IMG/VR virus record: IMGVR_UViG_3300025732_000020
Coordinates: 1-64,000 of that record
Source of the DNA: a virus
Length of the DNA stretch: 64,000 nucleotides
Reading direction: 5' to 3' (one strand)
Of this stretch, positions 27,500 to 35,413 are shown one piece after another (position 1 is the first letter of the stretch; every line of letters starts with the position of its first letter). The position numbers and the translations under genes were made by a program. The notes below the pieces were generated by a model that saw only the letters and a program-made list of their open reading frames with translations, was not told the origin of the DNA and made no database searches.

Positions 27500-27654
27500 T
27501 TGAGTGCATAGAAGAATGTGATGGATCCCTAACATTTTCATGGGACGAAAATGATCCGGTTGAAAGAGTCTTGAATACTTGGACGGAGCAGGATTTTATC
27601 GATGCCATCATGTCCCAAATTAATCACTTAGAGGAGGAACAGAACCATGAGTAA
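27496..27654 (+). CDS. Hypothetical acidic 52-residue protein
   Basis: Very acidic (MIECIEECDGSLTFSWDEND) with a helical end (LEEEQNHE). The GIY-YIG gene starts 8 nt before its stop. Function unknown. Confidence 0.57.
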   Translation: MIECIEECDGSLTFSWDENDPVERVLNTWTEQDFIDAIMSQINHLEEEQNHE

Positions 27655-28147
27655 AAATTGTTATTATACTTATGCCTACTTACGCGAGGATAAAACCCCT
27701 TATTATATAGGTAAAGGAAAAGGAAACAGAGCCTGGGATTCTATGCATAAACCCGTAGGTAAACCTGGTAAGGAGAAAATTTTAATTCTTAAAGGAGATC
27801 TTTCAGAAGAAGAAGCATTCAAGCATGAGAAATACATGATCTTTATATTTGGGAGAAAAGATAAAAATACCGGAATCTTACGTAATAAAAGCGATGGAGG
27901 TGAAGGGGCAAGAACCGGAGGTGTAGGAAATTTTAGAGAAGGAACAAGGCACACAGAAAAAACAAAAGAATTAATTGGTTCATATCATAGAGGAAAAATT
28001 GTATCAAAAAACACTAGAGAAAAATTAAGAAAGGCTAATTTAGGGAAAAAATGGTGGAATAACGGTTATAAATGTAAACATGCATTTGATTGCCCTGGGC
28101 CAGAATGGAAACCGGGTAGATTAAGTAAAAACACAAAGGAGGTTTAA
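27647..28147 (+). CDS. GIY-YIG homing endonuclease with NUMOD3-like tail
   Basis: A 166-residue free-standing homing-type endonuclease. The N-terminal GIY-YIG domain shows YYTYAYL and PYYIGKGKGNRAW (positions about 6-30), with the catalytic Arg28 and the Glu61 region (EAFKHEKYMI). The C-terminal half has a NUMOD3-type DNA-binding helix pair (HTEKTKELIGSYHRGKIVSK, TREKLRKANLGKKW). It has lower GC and more Lys than its neighbours. Its last codons (AAGGAGG) supply the ribosome binding site of the next gene, so it has become fitted into the operon. Confidence 0.88.
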   Translation: MSKNCYYTYAYLREDKTPYYIGKGKGNRAWDSMHKPVGKPGKEKILILKGDLSEEEAFKHEKYMIFIFGRKDKNTGILRNKSDGGEGARTGGVGNFREGTRHTEKTKELIGSYHRGKIVSKNTREKLRKANLGKKWWNNGYKCKHAFDCPGPEWKPGRLSKNTKEV

Positions 28148-28148
28148 G

Positions 28149-28565
28149 TTGGGACTATTTGATTATTTCCGATCATCTTATGACCTTGGAGAACCCTTTA
28201 CCGAGGTAGAGTGCCAGACAAAAGACATGGAGAGGGGCATAGGTGGCACTATGAGTACCTATTGGCTCGATCCTGGTGGGAGGTTATGGTTAATTGATAC
28301 TCGCGAAGCCTTTGATTTTGGCGAGGATCCAAACTGGGTCGATGATGGGGAAAAAATTTCTGCTCTGTTTAGGTATAAATTCTTGCCAAATGGCAAACAT
28401 GGTAAAGTAACCCTCCATGACATCACAGACTACGTCTGCGTATATCCTGCTCAATGGGATGGAGAGTGGGAATATTGGCCTACATGCAGAATACATTTCA
28501 CCAATGGAGTTATAAATGGTTACGAAAACATTACCAAATCTGAACAATTTTCAAGATATAAATGA
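28149..28565 (+). CDS. Hypothetical 138-residue protein (TTG start)
   Basis: TTG start supported by AAGGAGG 7 nt upstream. The protein (MGLFDYFRSSYDLG..., FTEVECQTKDMERGIGG) resembles small cyanophage proteins with an MGLFDY start, which I recall as conserved but of unknown function. It is Trp/Asp-rich and beta-rich in the middle. Confidence 0.66.
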   Translation: MGLFDYFRSSYDLGEPFTEVECQTKDMERGIGGTMSTYWLDPGGRLWLIDTREAFDFGEDPNWVDDGEKISALFRYKFLPNGKHGKVTLHDITDYVCVYPAQWDGEWEYWPTCRIHFTNGVINGYENITKSEQFSRYK

Positions 28566-28818
28566 TTATTTCATGGCAGAGTATGGTTTCGCTCTGTATC
28601 TCATTGAAGAACCCTATCTCATGATGAGAAAGAAAAAAGTTGCAAGGTGGGTGGGCTCACAAGATCCTAATATTACGCTTTTAAAACGAAATGGTAAACC
28701 AACCACTCGTTATCCCCGCTCTCATGGTAGAGTAGAGAACGGGGGACATAGACCTATTTCCCTCGGGACACTGATTTCAAACCTTAAGGACAATCGTCCG
28801 CTTTACTCAAGGATCTGA
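28516..28818 (+). CDS. Hypothetical 100-residue protein
   Basis: Starts 50 nt before the end of the previous gene. Acidic-helical start, then a basic half (MMRKKKVARWVGSQ, LLKRNGKPTTRYPRSHGR) that may bind nucleic acid. It ends the small-gene array. Function unknown. Confidence 0.62.
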   Translation: MVTKTLPNLNNFQDINDYFMAEYGFALYLIEEPYLMMRKKKVARWVGSQDPNITLLKRNGKPTTRYPRSHGRVENGGHRPISLGTLISNLKDNRPLYSRI

Positions 28819-28824
28819 CAATCA

Positions 28825-28832
28825 GTTTAAAG
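28825..28832 (+). promoter_or_regulatory. GTTTAAAG element
   Basis: Octamer just after the end of the small-gene array, followed by AT-rich DNA and then the promoter at 28881. The nearest start codon is about 130 nt away, so its role here is less clear. Confidence 0.3.
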
Positions 28833-28880
28833 TTAAATTCAACTATTTGTTAAGAATTTATTAAATTGCTTAACGGGTGG

Positions 28881-28910
28881 TTGTCATAGTATCTCTAACT
28901 CATCTATAAA
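28881..28910 (+). promoter_or_regulatory. Sigma70-type promoter for the RlpA-like gene
   Basis: TTGTCA, 18 nt, TATAAA, about 55 nt before the chosen start codon. The 147-nt spacer holding it has no gene. Confidence 0.5.
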
Positions 28911-28965
28911 CAATTGCAGATTGCAAAGATGACCCTGGAATATTATGTCCTTTACATCGGAGCTC

Positions 28966-29319
28966 ATGAAAAAAACACTAGTTACCCTAGCCATTGCTAG
29001 TCTCTCTTTCCTTCCTTTTTCTGCAAAAGCCGGACAACAATGTGGAGGGGCAAGTTATTACGGATTAGGGGACGGATATCAAGGTGAAATTACTGCATCT
29101 GGTCGTAGGTTTGATACATGGTCAAACCAGGCAGCTCATCAATGGCTACCTTTTGGTACAGTTGTTACGGTAAGGGCGAATGGCCGTAGCACGAGAGCAG
29201 TGATCACCGACCGTGGACCTTATGCCCATGGTAGGATCATCGACTTATCGGCAAAGTCATTTGGCGATCTAGGTCCGCTTTCAAGAGGAGTACATGATGT
29301 ATGTATCTCTTGGAACTAA
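28966..29319 (+). CDS. Exported RlpA-like double-psi beta-barrel protein
   Basis: 117 residues from ATG 28966 (GGAG 4 nt upstream; an ATG at 28945 is possible). A signal peptide (LVTLAIASLSFLPFSAKA) precedes a single DPBB domain with the RlpA signatures ASYYG, GEITASG, LPFGTVVTV and TDRGPYAHGRIIDLS. The Asp of the DRGP motif, implicated in RlpA lytic transglycosylase activity, is kept. The SPOR domain of bacterial RlpA is absent. It would act in the periplasm on peptidoglycan and could aid lysis or cell-wall remodelling. No holin or other endolysin lies nearby. Terminator downstream. Confidence 0.85.
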   Translation: MKKTLVTLAIASLSFLPFSAKAGQQCGGASYYGLGDGYQGEITASGRRFDTWSNQAAHQWLPFGTVVTVRANGRSTRAVITDRGPYAHGRIIDLSAKSFGDLGPLSRGVHDVCISWN

Positions 29320-29347
29320 GACCAAATAATAACTGAATAAAAAGATG

Positions 29348-29369
29348 GCCCCGAGCAAATGCCTGGGGC
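29348..29369. terminator. Bidirectional terminator between convergent units
   Basis: Stem GCCCC/GGGGC with a 12-nt loop. Read on the + strand it is followed by TTT; on the - strand by CATCTTTTT. It separates the RlpA-like gene from the convergent structural operon. Confidence 0.7.
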
Positions 29370-29378
29370 TTTAAAGTA

Positions 29379-29798
29379 TCAAATATCGTTAATCACTGAG
29401 GTAAGAAGATAAGAAATAATATTACAGTCAGATAAAATATCTTCTATTACATTAATTAGGCCATATAATTTGGATTCTTCAGCCTCCTCATGAAGTCTTT
29501 CCAAGCTTTCTTTAAATGAGGTATTTAAATCTAAGAGGCTTTCACATAAGTCTTTGGAAGTAGACCAATCAATTTCCGGCACGGAGTTAAAAATCTTTGC
29601 TTTAATCTCGATTCCGAGTCCTCTTCCTTGCTCTGCTAGACCATCTACTTTTTCTTCCACCATTCCGTAGACCCTCTCAAAGAGGAGGTGATATTGATAG
29701 AAATCACTGCCCTCTATATTCCAATGAGCAAGTCGAGAGGCACCTAGAAGATTGTTTTGAAGTTCTAGAGATTGTAGAAAAAGTTCTTCCATTGACAT
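29379..29798 (-). CDS. Dps-like ferritin
   Basis: A 139-residue four-helix protein of the Dps/miniferritin family, which oxidises and stores iron and protects DNA from peroxide. Ferroxidase-site residues are His25 (AHWNIEG), His37, Asp52 and Glu56. Their spacing of 12, 15 and 4 is the same as E. coli Dps His51, His63, Asp78 and Glu82. The sequence also keeps FYQYHLLFE and the LAEQGRGLG segment. It lacks a Lys-rich DNA-binding N-terminus. It is the last gene of the head/tail operon, which raises the possibility of packaging with the virion or protection of photosynthesising host cells. Confidence 0.85.
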   Translation of the reverse strand: MSMEELFLQSLELQNNLLGASRLAHWNIEGSDFYQYHLLFERVYGMVEEKVDGLAEQGRGLGIEIKAKIFNSVPEIDWSTSKDLCESLLDLNTSFKESLERLHEEAEESKLYGLINVIEDILSDCNIISYLLTSVINDI

Positions 29799-30724
29799 TA
29801 AGTATAATTTTTATTTAAGTGTACAGGGATTTCTTGTAATGCTGACGTGTATGGGTCTGAATTTGGAACTGTTCCAATCTCATTTCTCCATAATCCCGAG
29901 TCTATTCTTAACTTAAACCAATCTGGGTAAGAATCAGTATTATTTTTATAACATTTCCATACCTTTTGCAAAACTCCAGAAGTAACTTTAGAATTATCTA
30001 TTACCCTCTCACCATTACTATTAACCGAATAAGCATATCTTGGAATGAATCTGTAAGTTGCTGAGCCATTAAGTTCTTCACCACATGTCAGTTCTAGGAC
30101 ATCAGATATTTCTCTGGGACACCTTGGATCTTCTACTATGTACTCTTCAGTCTGCTCGGAGGTAATTATTCTTCTCCAAACAGCTAATCCAGTTGATCTT
30201 TGCTCTGGGGTTAAAAGACACTTTCTCTTGGGTAAAAAGTCTTCGACTGAGATCGGGTCAAATGCAGCACAAGGCTGAGAGTAAAATCTTCCATCTGCAA
30301 TTAATACCTCTACAGAGTACGTCTGCTCATAAATGAACTGAGATGCCTCCGTTACTTGGACGAATCTTTCATTCTCAAGTTCAAATCCTGTCTGAAACTC
30401 AAGACCTGGGACCTCAGGCACCCATCCTGTAACTGCATCAGCAATAAGGTCTAGGATGGGTAATGAGAAGCTATGTCCTTCCCGTTGTGTCTGCTTCTGG
30501 ATCAGAGTGACGGTATAGTTGAGTTTTCTGGCCCTAACAGTAGGAATATATGCGCCTTTGTGTGGGTTACTCGTATTCCCTGACGCAAAACTGACGATAA
30601 TCATCGCCTGTTCGGCAACTCTCCCAGAATCATCGATTTCCTCCGCAAGACGGATGACCACAGCACTCTGCCCTAGAGTGCCATGGACACGCCTATGGAG
30701 TTGGTTTTCAATCTCCAAAAGCAT
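29798..30724 (-). CDS. Mu gp37-like putative tail terminator
   Basis: A 308-residue protein whose N-terminal half looks like the Gp37/DUF1834 family of Mu-like phages. It begins with a helix (LLEIENQLHRRVHG), then strands (SAVVIRLAEEID, AMIIVSFASGNT, YTVTLIQKQTQ), a helix with LPILDLIADAVTGW, and YEQTYSVEVLI. The C-terminal 150 residues, with several Cys, are not part of that domain. Position after gp36-like genes supports a head-tail joining or tail-completion role. The 1-nt stop-start overlap with the Dps-like gene indicates coupling. Confidence 0.6.
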   Translation of the reverse strand: MLLEIENQLHRRVHGTLGQSAVVIRLAEEIDDSGRVAEQAMIIVSFASGNTSNPHKGAYIPTVRARKLNYTVTLIQKQTQREGHSFSLPILDLIADAVTGWVPEVPGLEFQTGFELENERFVQVTEASQFIYEQTYSVEVLIADGRFYSQPCAAFDPISVEDFLPKRKCLLTPEQRSTGLAVWRRIITSEQTEEYIVEDPRCPREISDVLELTCGEELNGSATYRFIPRYAYSVNSNGERVIDNSKVTSGVLQKVWKCYKNNTDSYPDWFKLRIDSGLWRNEIGTVPNSDPYTSALQEIPVHLNKNYT

Positions 30725-30727
30725 GGG

Positions 30728-31066
30728 TCAAAACTCCCCGCCACTAATAAAATCTTGAAGTTCCCAGAAGCCAGTAGTATAGTTATAGAGCAAGGCATCT
30801 CCTGGTTTTACATTACGAGTAAAACGAACATTGGATAGATCTTGGATTTTACGGTTGGCTTCTAACTCGATAACGTATTGTCTTAGAGAAGCGGCGTCTT
30901 GTTTATACTCAGAACCATCTGGAAAGACTCCAATCTTTCCACTTATTACTCCGTATCCGGCTCCGTAATAGCATCCTCCACTAGACCCATCTGCAACCAA
31001 GTAAAACCCAGCTCCATCTGTAGCAGCAGGGTTGAAGGGGTCATAGCCATAAGTTTGATTTGACAT
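30728..31066 (-). CDS. Hypothetical structural-operon protein, 112 residues
   Basis: Gly/Tyr-rich start (YGYDPFNPAATDGAGFYLVA), then a helix and a segment (PGDALLYNYTTGFWELQDF) typical of fibre or virion proteins. It lies between gp36-like and gp37-like genes. Function unknown; a minor virion protein is likely. Confidence 0.6.
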   Translation of the reverse strand: MSNQTYGYDPFNPAATDGAGFYLVADGSSGGCYYGAGYGVISGKIGVFPDGSEYKQDAASLRQYVIELEANRKIQDLSNVRFTRNVKPGDALLYNYTTGFWELQDFISGGEF

Positions 31067-31860
31067 TAGAATGTATCTCCTACTTGTAATCCGTCGTAGT
31101 TATCAAAGTTACCATCGGTAGATTCCGTGGTATTAGTAGCATTAATGGTATCGCCATCTTGTGGATCTACAGCATCGGAGGTGTTTGTAAATGCAGATAG
31201 ATCTCTTGTAGATTCAAGGGCAGAAACTAATTGGTTAATCTCAAGTGTCGACTCAGACATAGTAGACTCGATACCAAGTGTACTTCCATCCAACGCAGTT
31301 GAGTGGACTCTTGGGGAAGACATCGCCTCTTTACGTGGGAACTGGAAGAAACGATCATTCCCACCTTCATTTTGTACCCAGCGGTTAGTGGAGTTTTCTG
31401 TAAAACTTCTGCCTCTGCGGTAGGAACTTTTTGTCATCGAGCAAGCACTTCCCCAATAACGATATGCCTCTTGCCACTTAAGGCCTGTGGATGGAGATGC
31501 TTTAGCAGCCCATAACTCAAGTTGCTGAAGAGCCTTCTCAGCGGCATCAATGACTTGTTGACGTGGGCGGAGAGTATCGAGGTACCAACGTGCCAAGATG
31601 GCTTGGGTACGACGATATGACCCGGCAATAAGAATCTTGCCTTGAGGCGGAGCAGTGAGTATGTAATTATTTATCAGAGTTGCAGCATCGTTGAGTGCTA
31701 TCTGAATCTTATCGTAGTTTATATCATTGCCTGTAGGATTATCAATATTTGACAATTCTACGGCTTCTTGATATCCAAAGACTTCAATAAAGTAATCAAC
31801 AGTTGCCGGATTGCAGTTATCCGCTACTCCAAATTTATCTGGGTACGGAGAATTTGGCAT
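31066..31860 (-). CDS. Mu gp36-like (DUF1320) head-tail connector
   Basis: 264 residues. The first 120 fit the DUF1320/gp36 family: a target segment FGYQEAVELSNI, DYDKIQIALNDAATLINNYI-like helix, RRTQAILARWYLDTLRPRQQ, then EKALQQLELWAAKASPS. An unusual C-terminal extension of about 140 residues, Ser/Thr/Asp-rich and acidic at the end, is not part of the family. It is the first gene after the capsid terminator and has its own upstream GTTTAAAG element. Confidence 0.68.
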   Translation of the reverse strand: MPNSPYPDKFGVADNCNPATVDYFIEVFGYQEAVELSNIDNPTGNDINYDKIQIALNDAATLINNYILTAPPQGKILIAGSYRRTQAILARWYLDTLRPRQQVIDAAEKALQQLELWAAKASPSTGLKWQEAYRYWGSACSMTKSSYRRGRSFTENSTNRWVQNEGGNDRFFQFPRKEAMSSPRVHSTALDGSTLGIESTMSESTLEINQLVSALESTRDLSAFTNTSDAVDPQDGDTINATNTTESTDGNFDNYDGLQVGDTF

Positions 31861-31884
31861 AGTATTGGTCTATTCTATATATAG

Positions 31885-31892
31885 CTTTAAAC
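31885..31892 (-). promoter_or_regulatory. GTTTAAAG element before the connector genes
   Basis: On the - strand GTTTAAAG is followed by CTATATATAG and lies 24 nt before the gp36-like ATG. It restarts transcription just after the capsid terminator. Confidence 0.5.
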
Positions 31893-31910
31893 TTGGGGGG
31901 ATAAACACAT

Positions 31911-31938
31911 AAAAAAAAAGAGGCCCGGTTGGGGCCTC
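31911..31938 (-). terminator. Strong terminator after the major capsid gene
   Basis: Perfect 7-bp stem GAGGCCC/GGGCCTC, 5-nt loop, nine T on the - strand. It would limit read-through from the highly expressed capsid gene into connector genes. Confidence 0.92.
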
Positions 31939-31960
31939 AGAAGAAATAAGTGAGTTAGGC

Positions 31961-32944
31961 TCAGGCAACGGGGTTGTTGAAGATGAAGCCAGAACCGCAC
32001 TTGCCGTTTTCGCCCATGCCGACGAGCTCGAAGCTACGCTCAACAAGGATGTCACCGGTGAATACTCTACGCTCAATATTGAAACGCTCAGGAGTGGCGA
32101 TAGGATAGCCACTGAGAGTATAGGTGTAGGCGAAAGCAGGGTTGCCATAGTTGGCATCAAGAGCAGGCATGAAGCCATCGGTAGCTCCTGAAGGATGGTA
32201 GAAGAGAACAGCAACGTTGTTGTAGATGTTCTCAAGATTTCCTGTGGCAGGATCAAGCTTGAGTCTACGGGCAACGCGGATCTCATCAAGACCAAAGATC
32301 TGAGCCAGGGTCTTCTCATCCACGAGTACGCCACGCTGCATGAAGTCACGGATACGCTTGTTACGCTTAAGGGCATTAAAGGCGTCAGGTGAGATCACCA
32401 TCTTGTTAGGATAGATACCGATCTGTGAGCGAACTTGCTCCTTGGCATTATCCATGAGGACCTCAACGTCAGCAGTTGGGCTGTTGAACCGGTCAGCACC
32501 ACCGTTGTAGGTGGAGAGATCGAGAACGTTATCATTCTCATACTGGGCAGAATCGGTTACGATGTCAGCAACCTGAACTTCCCATGACTGCATGAGGCGG
32601 TTAGCAGCGTCTTTAGCAGCAAACTGACGAAGGTCAATTTGAGCAGCGCCGTTCTTGGCTTCAGCAGCGACTTCCTCGGCGATTTCCCAGCTGATCGCTT
32701 CCTGACGGAGAGCGAACGAACGGGTTCCGAACTCGTTCTGGATCTTCTGGATGTTAGTTCCAGGAGCGCGAAGGAACGACTGAGCCGCAAAAGCCTCCTT
32801 ACCAAAAACGAGTGTACGTCCGGCTCTGGTATTCATAGATACCGAAGGAGCGAAGAATGTAGCCACACCTTCGGCATTCTTATAGCCTTGGGCGAGTTGC
32901 GTAAGAATAGGGTCAATTACGCGTACCTGATCAAGATTCATCAT
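31961..32944 (-). CDS. Major capsid protein (HK97-fold, GpE/Mu-T-like)
   Basis: 327 residues. The pattern is that of HK97-fold capsid proteins. The N-terminal arm has DPILTQLAQGYKNAEGVATF, and the E-loop region has RAPGTNIQKIQNEFGTRSFAL with basic and aromatic residues. A long spine helix follows (QIDLRQFAAKDAANRLMQSW), then the P-domain (RSQIGIYPNKMVISPDAFNA, DFMQRGVLVDEKTLAQIFGL). A-domain strands end in RRVFTGDILVERSFELVG. A strong Shine-Dalgarno (AAGGAGAG) and an own terminator indicate high expression. GC content and codon use are more host-like than neighbouring genes, as usual for highly expressed proteins. Decoration and protease genes lie just upstream. Confidence 0.85.
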   Translation of the reverse strand: MMNLDQVRVIDPILTQLAQGYKNAEGVATFFAPSVSMNTRAGRTLVFGKEAFAAQSFLRAPGTNIQKIQNEFGTRSFALRQEAISWEIAEEVAAEAKNGAAQIDLRQFAAKDAANRLMQSWEVQVADIVTDSAQYENDNVLDLSTYNGGADRFNSPTADVEVLMDNAKEQVRSQIGIYPNKMVISPDAFNALKRNKRIRDFMQRGVLVDEKTLAQIFGLDEIRVARRLKLDPATGNLENIYNNVAVLFYHPSGATDGFMPALDANYGNPAFAYTYTLSGYPIATPERFNIERRVFTGDILVERSFELVGMGENGKCGSGFIFNNPVA

Positions 32945-32969
32945 AGTTAATTACTCTCCTTTATATCTA

Positions 32970-33461
32970 TCAAGCACCAGCTTCGTTACCGAGCTTAACA
33001 CGGATATACTGACCAGCGGTAGTGGCAGCAGAGGTGTCAAGAGCACGACCAAGAACAACACCAGCACCGGCAGCCTTAGTGGCGGTTCCAGTTGTTGTGG
33101 CATATACAGCGTCGTCTACACTGAAGGCAGCGGCAGCTGCATCAACTTCAACGATAGCAATACCGGAGGTAACAATCGAAAGAAGACCTTGGTATGGGAA
33201 TACGCTGGTCTTGAAGGGGGTTGTGGAAGGATTGAGTTGACCTTCGTAAACGAGAGTCGAACCATCATCAACCTGATAGCCCTTAGCGGTGAGTTCACCT
33301 TGGCCAGGGGCAGCATAAACGCTAACGCCAGCGGCATAAGCACCGGCAGCGGGATAAGCACCATTACGCTTTACAAATCTGTGGGCCTCAACAGCGTTGG
33401 TTGACTGCACAGTTTCAACGTACTGGTGGTCAAAAGACATATAACGTGGGTCAGTTGCCAT
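32970..33461 (-). CDS. Capsid decoration-like protein (DUF2190 type)
   Basis: A 163-residue, Ala/Gly/Thr-rich beta protein. The end AGAGVVLGRALDTSAATTAGQYIRVKL matches the DUF2190 family of capsid-associated proteins in Mu-like and other phages; VDDAVYATTTGTAT and GVSVYAAPGQGELTA are also typical. AAGGAG lies upstream. Its place directly before the major capsid gene fits a decoration or stabilising role. Confidence 0.72.
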   Translation of the reverse strand: MATDPRYMSFDHQYVETVQSTNAVEAHRFVKRNGAYPAAGAYAAGVSVYAAPGQGELTAKGYQVDDGSTLVYEGQLNPSTTPFKTSVFPYQGLLSIVTSGIAIVEVDAAAAAFSVDDAVYATTTGTATKAAGAGVVLGRALDTSAATTAGQYIRVKLGNEAGA

Positions 33462-33475
33462 TTTTAGTTTACTCC

Positions 33476-35410
33476 TTATGAGTTATTTGAGATAATTGCC
33501 TTCAGAGCGATGGTATATTCAACTCCTTTACTTTCAGCATACTCCAACGCCTGAACGTGGAGGTCTGCTGTAGAGGGGTCGTAGATATACCCATCGGCTG
33601 ATGGCGAGATTGACTTCTTAGCTGCTGGAGCCGAAGCCTGGGTTGCAAATTCTTCAAAACTGACCATTGAGGGTAGGTTCTCAAGGACATTCTTAAAGAA
33701 GTCAAATTGGGAAGTCTTACCTGACTCGGAGAAGTTCACGGAGTTCTTATTATTAAGGGTTTCCATGAAACGAACGAGGTCAGTCTTAGGAACGATTTGC
33801 TGAGTTAGCTTACCGCCCTCATAGAGAGTTTCACAGAAATCAGAGATCTCCTTCTCTCTCATCAACTTCTTCTGTCTGGAGAGTTCTTCCTCCAATTCGG
33901 CTACCCGAGCTTGTAAATCGCTCTGAACTCCCATAGCACGCTCGCTATGATCCAGAGTTCCTGTAGCCTCTTCAGTGGTGGTCTCTTCTGCCATATCGCT
34001 CTTTTCTTTCTCTTCTTCGTCCTCTTCGTTATCTTCGCATCCTTCAGCGTTATCAGAAACCTCAGTTTCCTCTTCACCATAAGCCTGCTCTCCCTTGGGT
34101 TCTTCAGCTCCCTTTACTTCCTCGGAAGTGGGATGTTCAGCTTCCGAAGGCTTTTCACCTTCTTTCACTGCTTCGCCCATGTCTTCAGTCTTCTCTTCTT
34201 CGTCCTCTTCTCCCTCTTCTTCACCCTTCTTAGCTTCGATCGCTTTCTTAAGTCCTTCGGGCATTTCGCCATAGGACATTCCATTCTCACCTTCCATCAT
34301 GGAAGCCGCATCGGTTTTTAGAGCTAGAGCCTTGATTAACTCATCAATTTCGTATTCTGAGGCGAGTTGAGCAATCTTTTGATCGTCGTCCTGCATGTCT
34401 CCAGACACATCGTCTGTTTCCATATCAGAACCATCATCTCCACCTTCTGAAGAAGGCCCAGCAGGAGGCATATCGTTGCCATCACCGCCATCTGTGTCTG
34501 GGGCACCGTCGGTACTATCAGCGCCATCTGCGTCTGCAGTAGGATCAGCATCGGCATCGATGTTATCACTACCATCACCACCGTCATCTGTTGGCATGTC
34601 AGAATCACTATCCATGTCAGAAGGCATATCGCCATCTTCAGGGGCATCATCTGCCATTTCCATCATCGGATCAGCAGGAGGCATTTCTGCATCCATGCCA
34701 TATTCCATTTCATAATCGGCTGGAGCGCCAGTTTCTGAAACTTTATTTCCGCTATCGTCATATACATTGGCGCCGGATTTACCACCACCGCCAATATTGA
34801 TATTAACAGTCATTCCCCCTTCGGAGTGTTCGATCACCGAAGCAGGAGTTTCTGTTTTGGTTTTTTTCCTAGCCATAGTTTGATTTTTTCCTAAGTGTTC
34901 TTTAAACGAAATAGAAGACTCCCCTTCGGAGGGGGTAAAAGTGATAGTCTCTGACTCAGAGATTTCAGAAAAAGCGGTTAGCCCTTTAACCGCTGGGATT
35001 GATACCAATCCAAGATGACGAAGGGCTAAATTTCCTGGTGTTGGATTCGTTTCCGCCTCTGGTAAGTAAAAGGAACTACTTACTTTCTTAAAAACTCCAT
35101 CTCGTATTAACTGTTCGGCCTTAGGGGTAAGTTCAACCTTACCCCAAAGTTCTTTGCCTTTTCTCCAGACTTTACGTACCCACCCAAGAGCTGGGGTTCC
35201 GTCGTCTTGGTCATGGCCAATAATTAACGGAGCCTCATGAGTATTTGGATTGTAGGTTTTAACGACCTGCTCCAGATCATTCTCAGTAAAGACCATTTTT
35301 TGGCCAGTAGAGGAAATCTGAGGACCCGCTCTGAACATCTCAATAAAAACAACCTTTTTAGGCTGTTGAGATGAAAGAGGCTCTTTAGTATTGAGTACGT
35401 GTTCTTTCAT
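33476..35410 (-). CDS. Mu GpI-like capsid protease/scaffold fusion
   Basis: 644 residues. The first 155 resemble phage Mu protease I: HEAPLIIGHDQDDGTPALGW, WGKVELTPKAEQLIRDG, SSSFYLPE and RHLGLVSIPAVKGL. Then comes a very acidic, low-complexity domain of about 300 residues (Asp/Gly/Glu/Ser), a charged coiled coil (VAELEEELSRQKKLMREKE) and a C-terminal segment typical of scaffolds. In Mu, protease I and scaffold Z are read from one frame with an internal start. Here ATG 34876 (MARKKTK) could serve that purpose. The gene lies between sheath and decoration genes. Confidence 0.78.
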   Translation of the reverse strand: MKEHVLNTKEPLSSQQPKKVVFIEMFRAGPQISSTGQKMVFTENDLEQVVKTYNPNTHEAPLIIGHDQDDGTPALGWVRKVWRKGKELWGKVELTPKAEQLIRDGVFKKVSSSFYLPEAETNPTPGNLALRHLGLVSIPAVKGLTAFSEISESETITFTPSEGESSISFKEHLGKNQTMARKKTKTETPASVIEHSEGGMTVNINIGGGGKSGANVYDDSGNKVSETGAPADYEMEYGMDAEMPPADPMMEMADDAPEDGDMPSDMDSDSDMPTDDGGDGSDNIDADADPTADADGADSTDGAPDTDGGDGNDMPPAGPSSEGGDDGSDMETDDVSGDMQDDDQKIAQLASEYEIDELIKALALKTDAASMMEGENGMSYGEMPEGLKKAIEAKKGEEEGEEDEEEKTEDMGEAVKEGEKPSEAEHPTSEEVKGAEEPKGEQAYGEEETEVSDNAEGCEDNEEDEEEKEKSDMAEETTTEEATGTLDHSERAMGVQSDLQARVAELEEELSRQKKLMREKEISDFCETLYEGGKLTQQIVPKTDLVRFMETLNNKNSVNFSESGKTSQFDFFKNVLENLPSMVSFEEFATQASAPAAKKSISPSADGYIYDPSTADLHVQALEYAESKGVEYTIALKAIISNNS

Positions 35411-35413
35411 TTA

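Noticed and set aside
33947-34715. Hydrophobic and Ser-rich frames on the + strand opposite the protease/scaffold gene
   Set aside because: They are the antisense of the acidic Asp/Glu/Ser repeats, have no ribosome site and no neighbours in the same direction.
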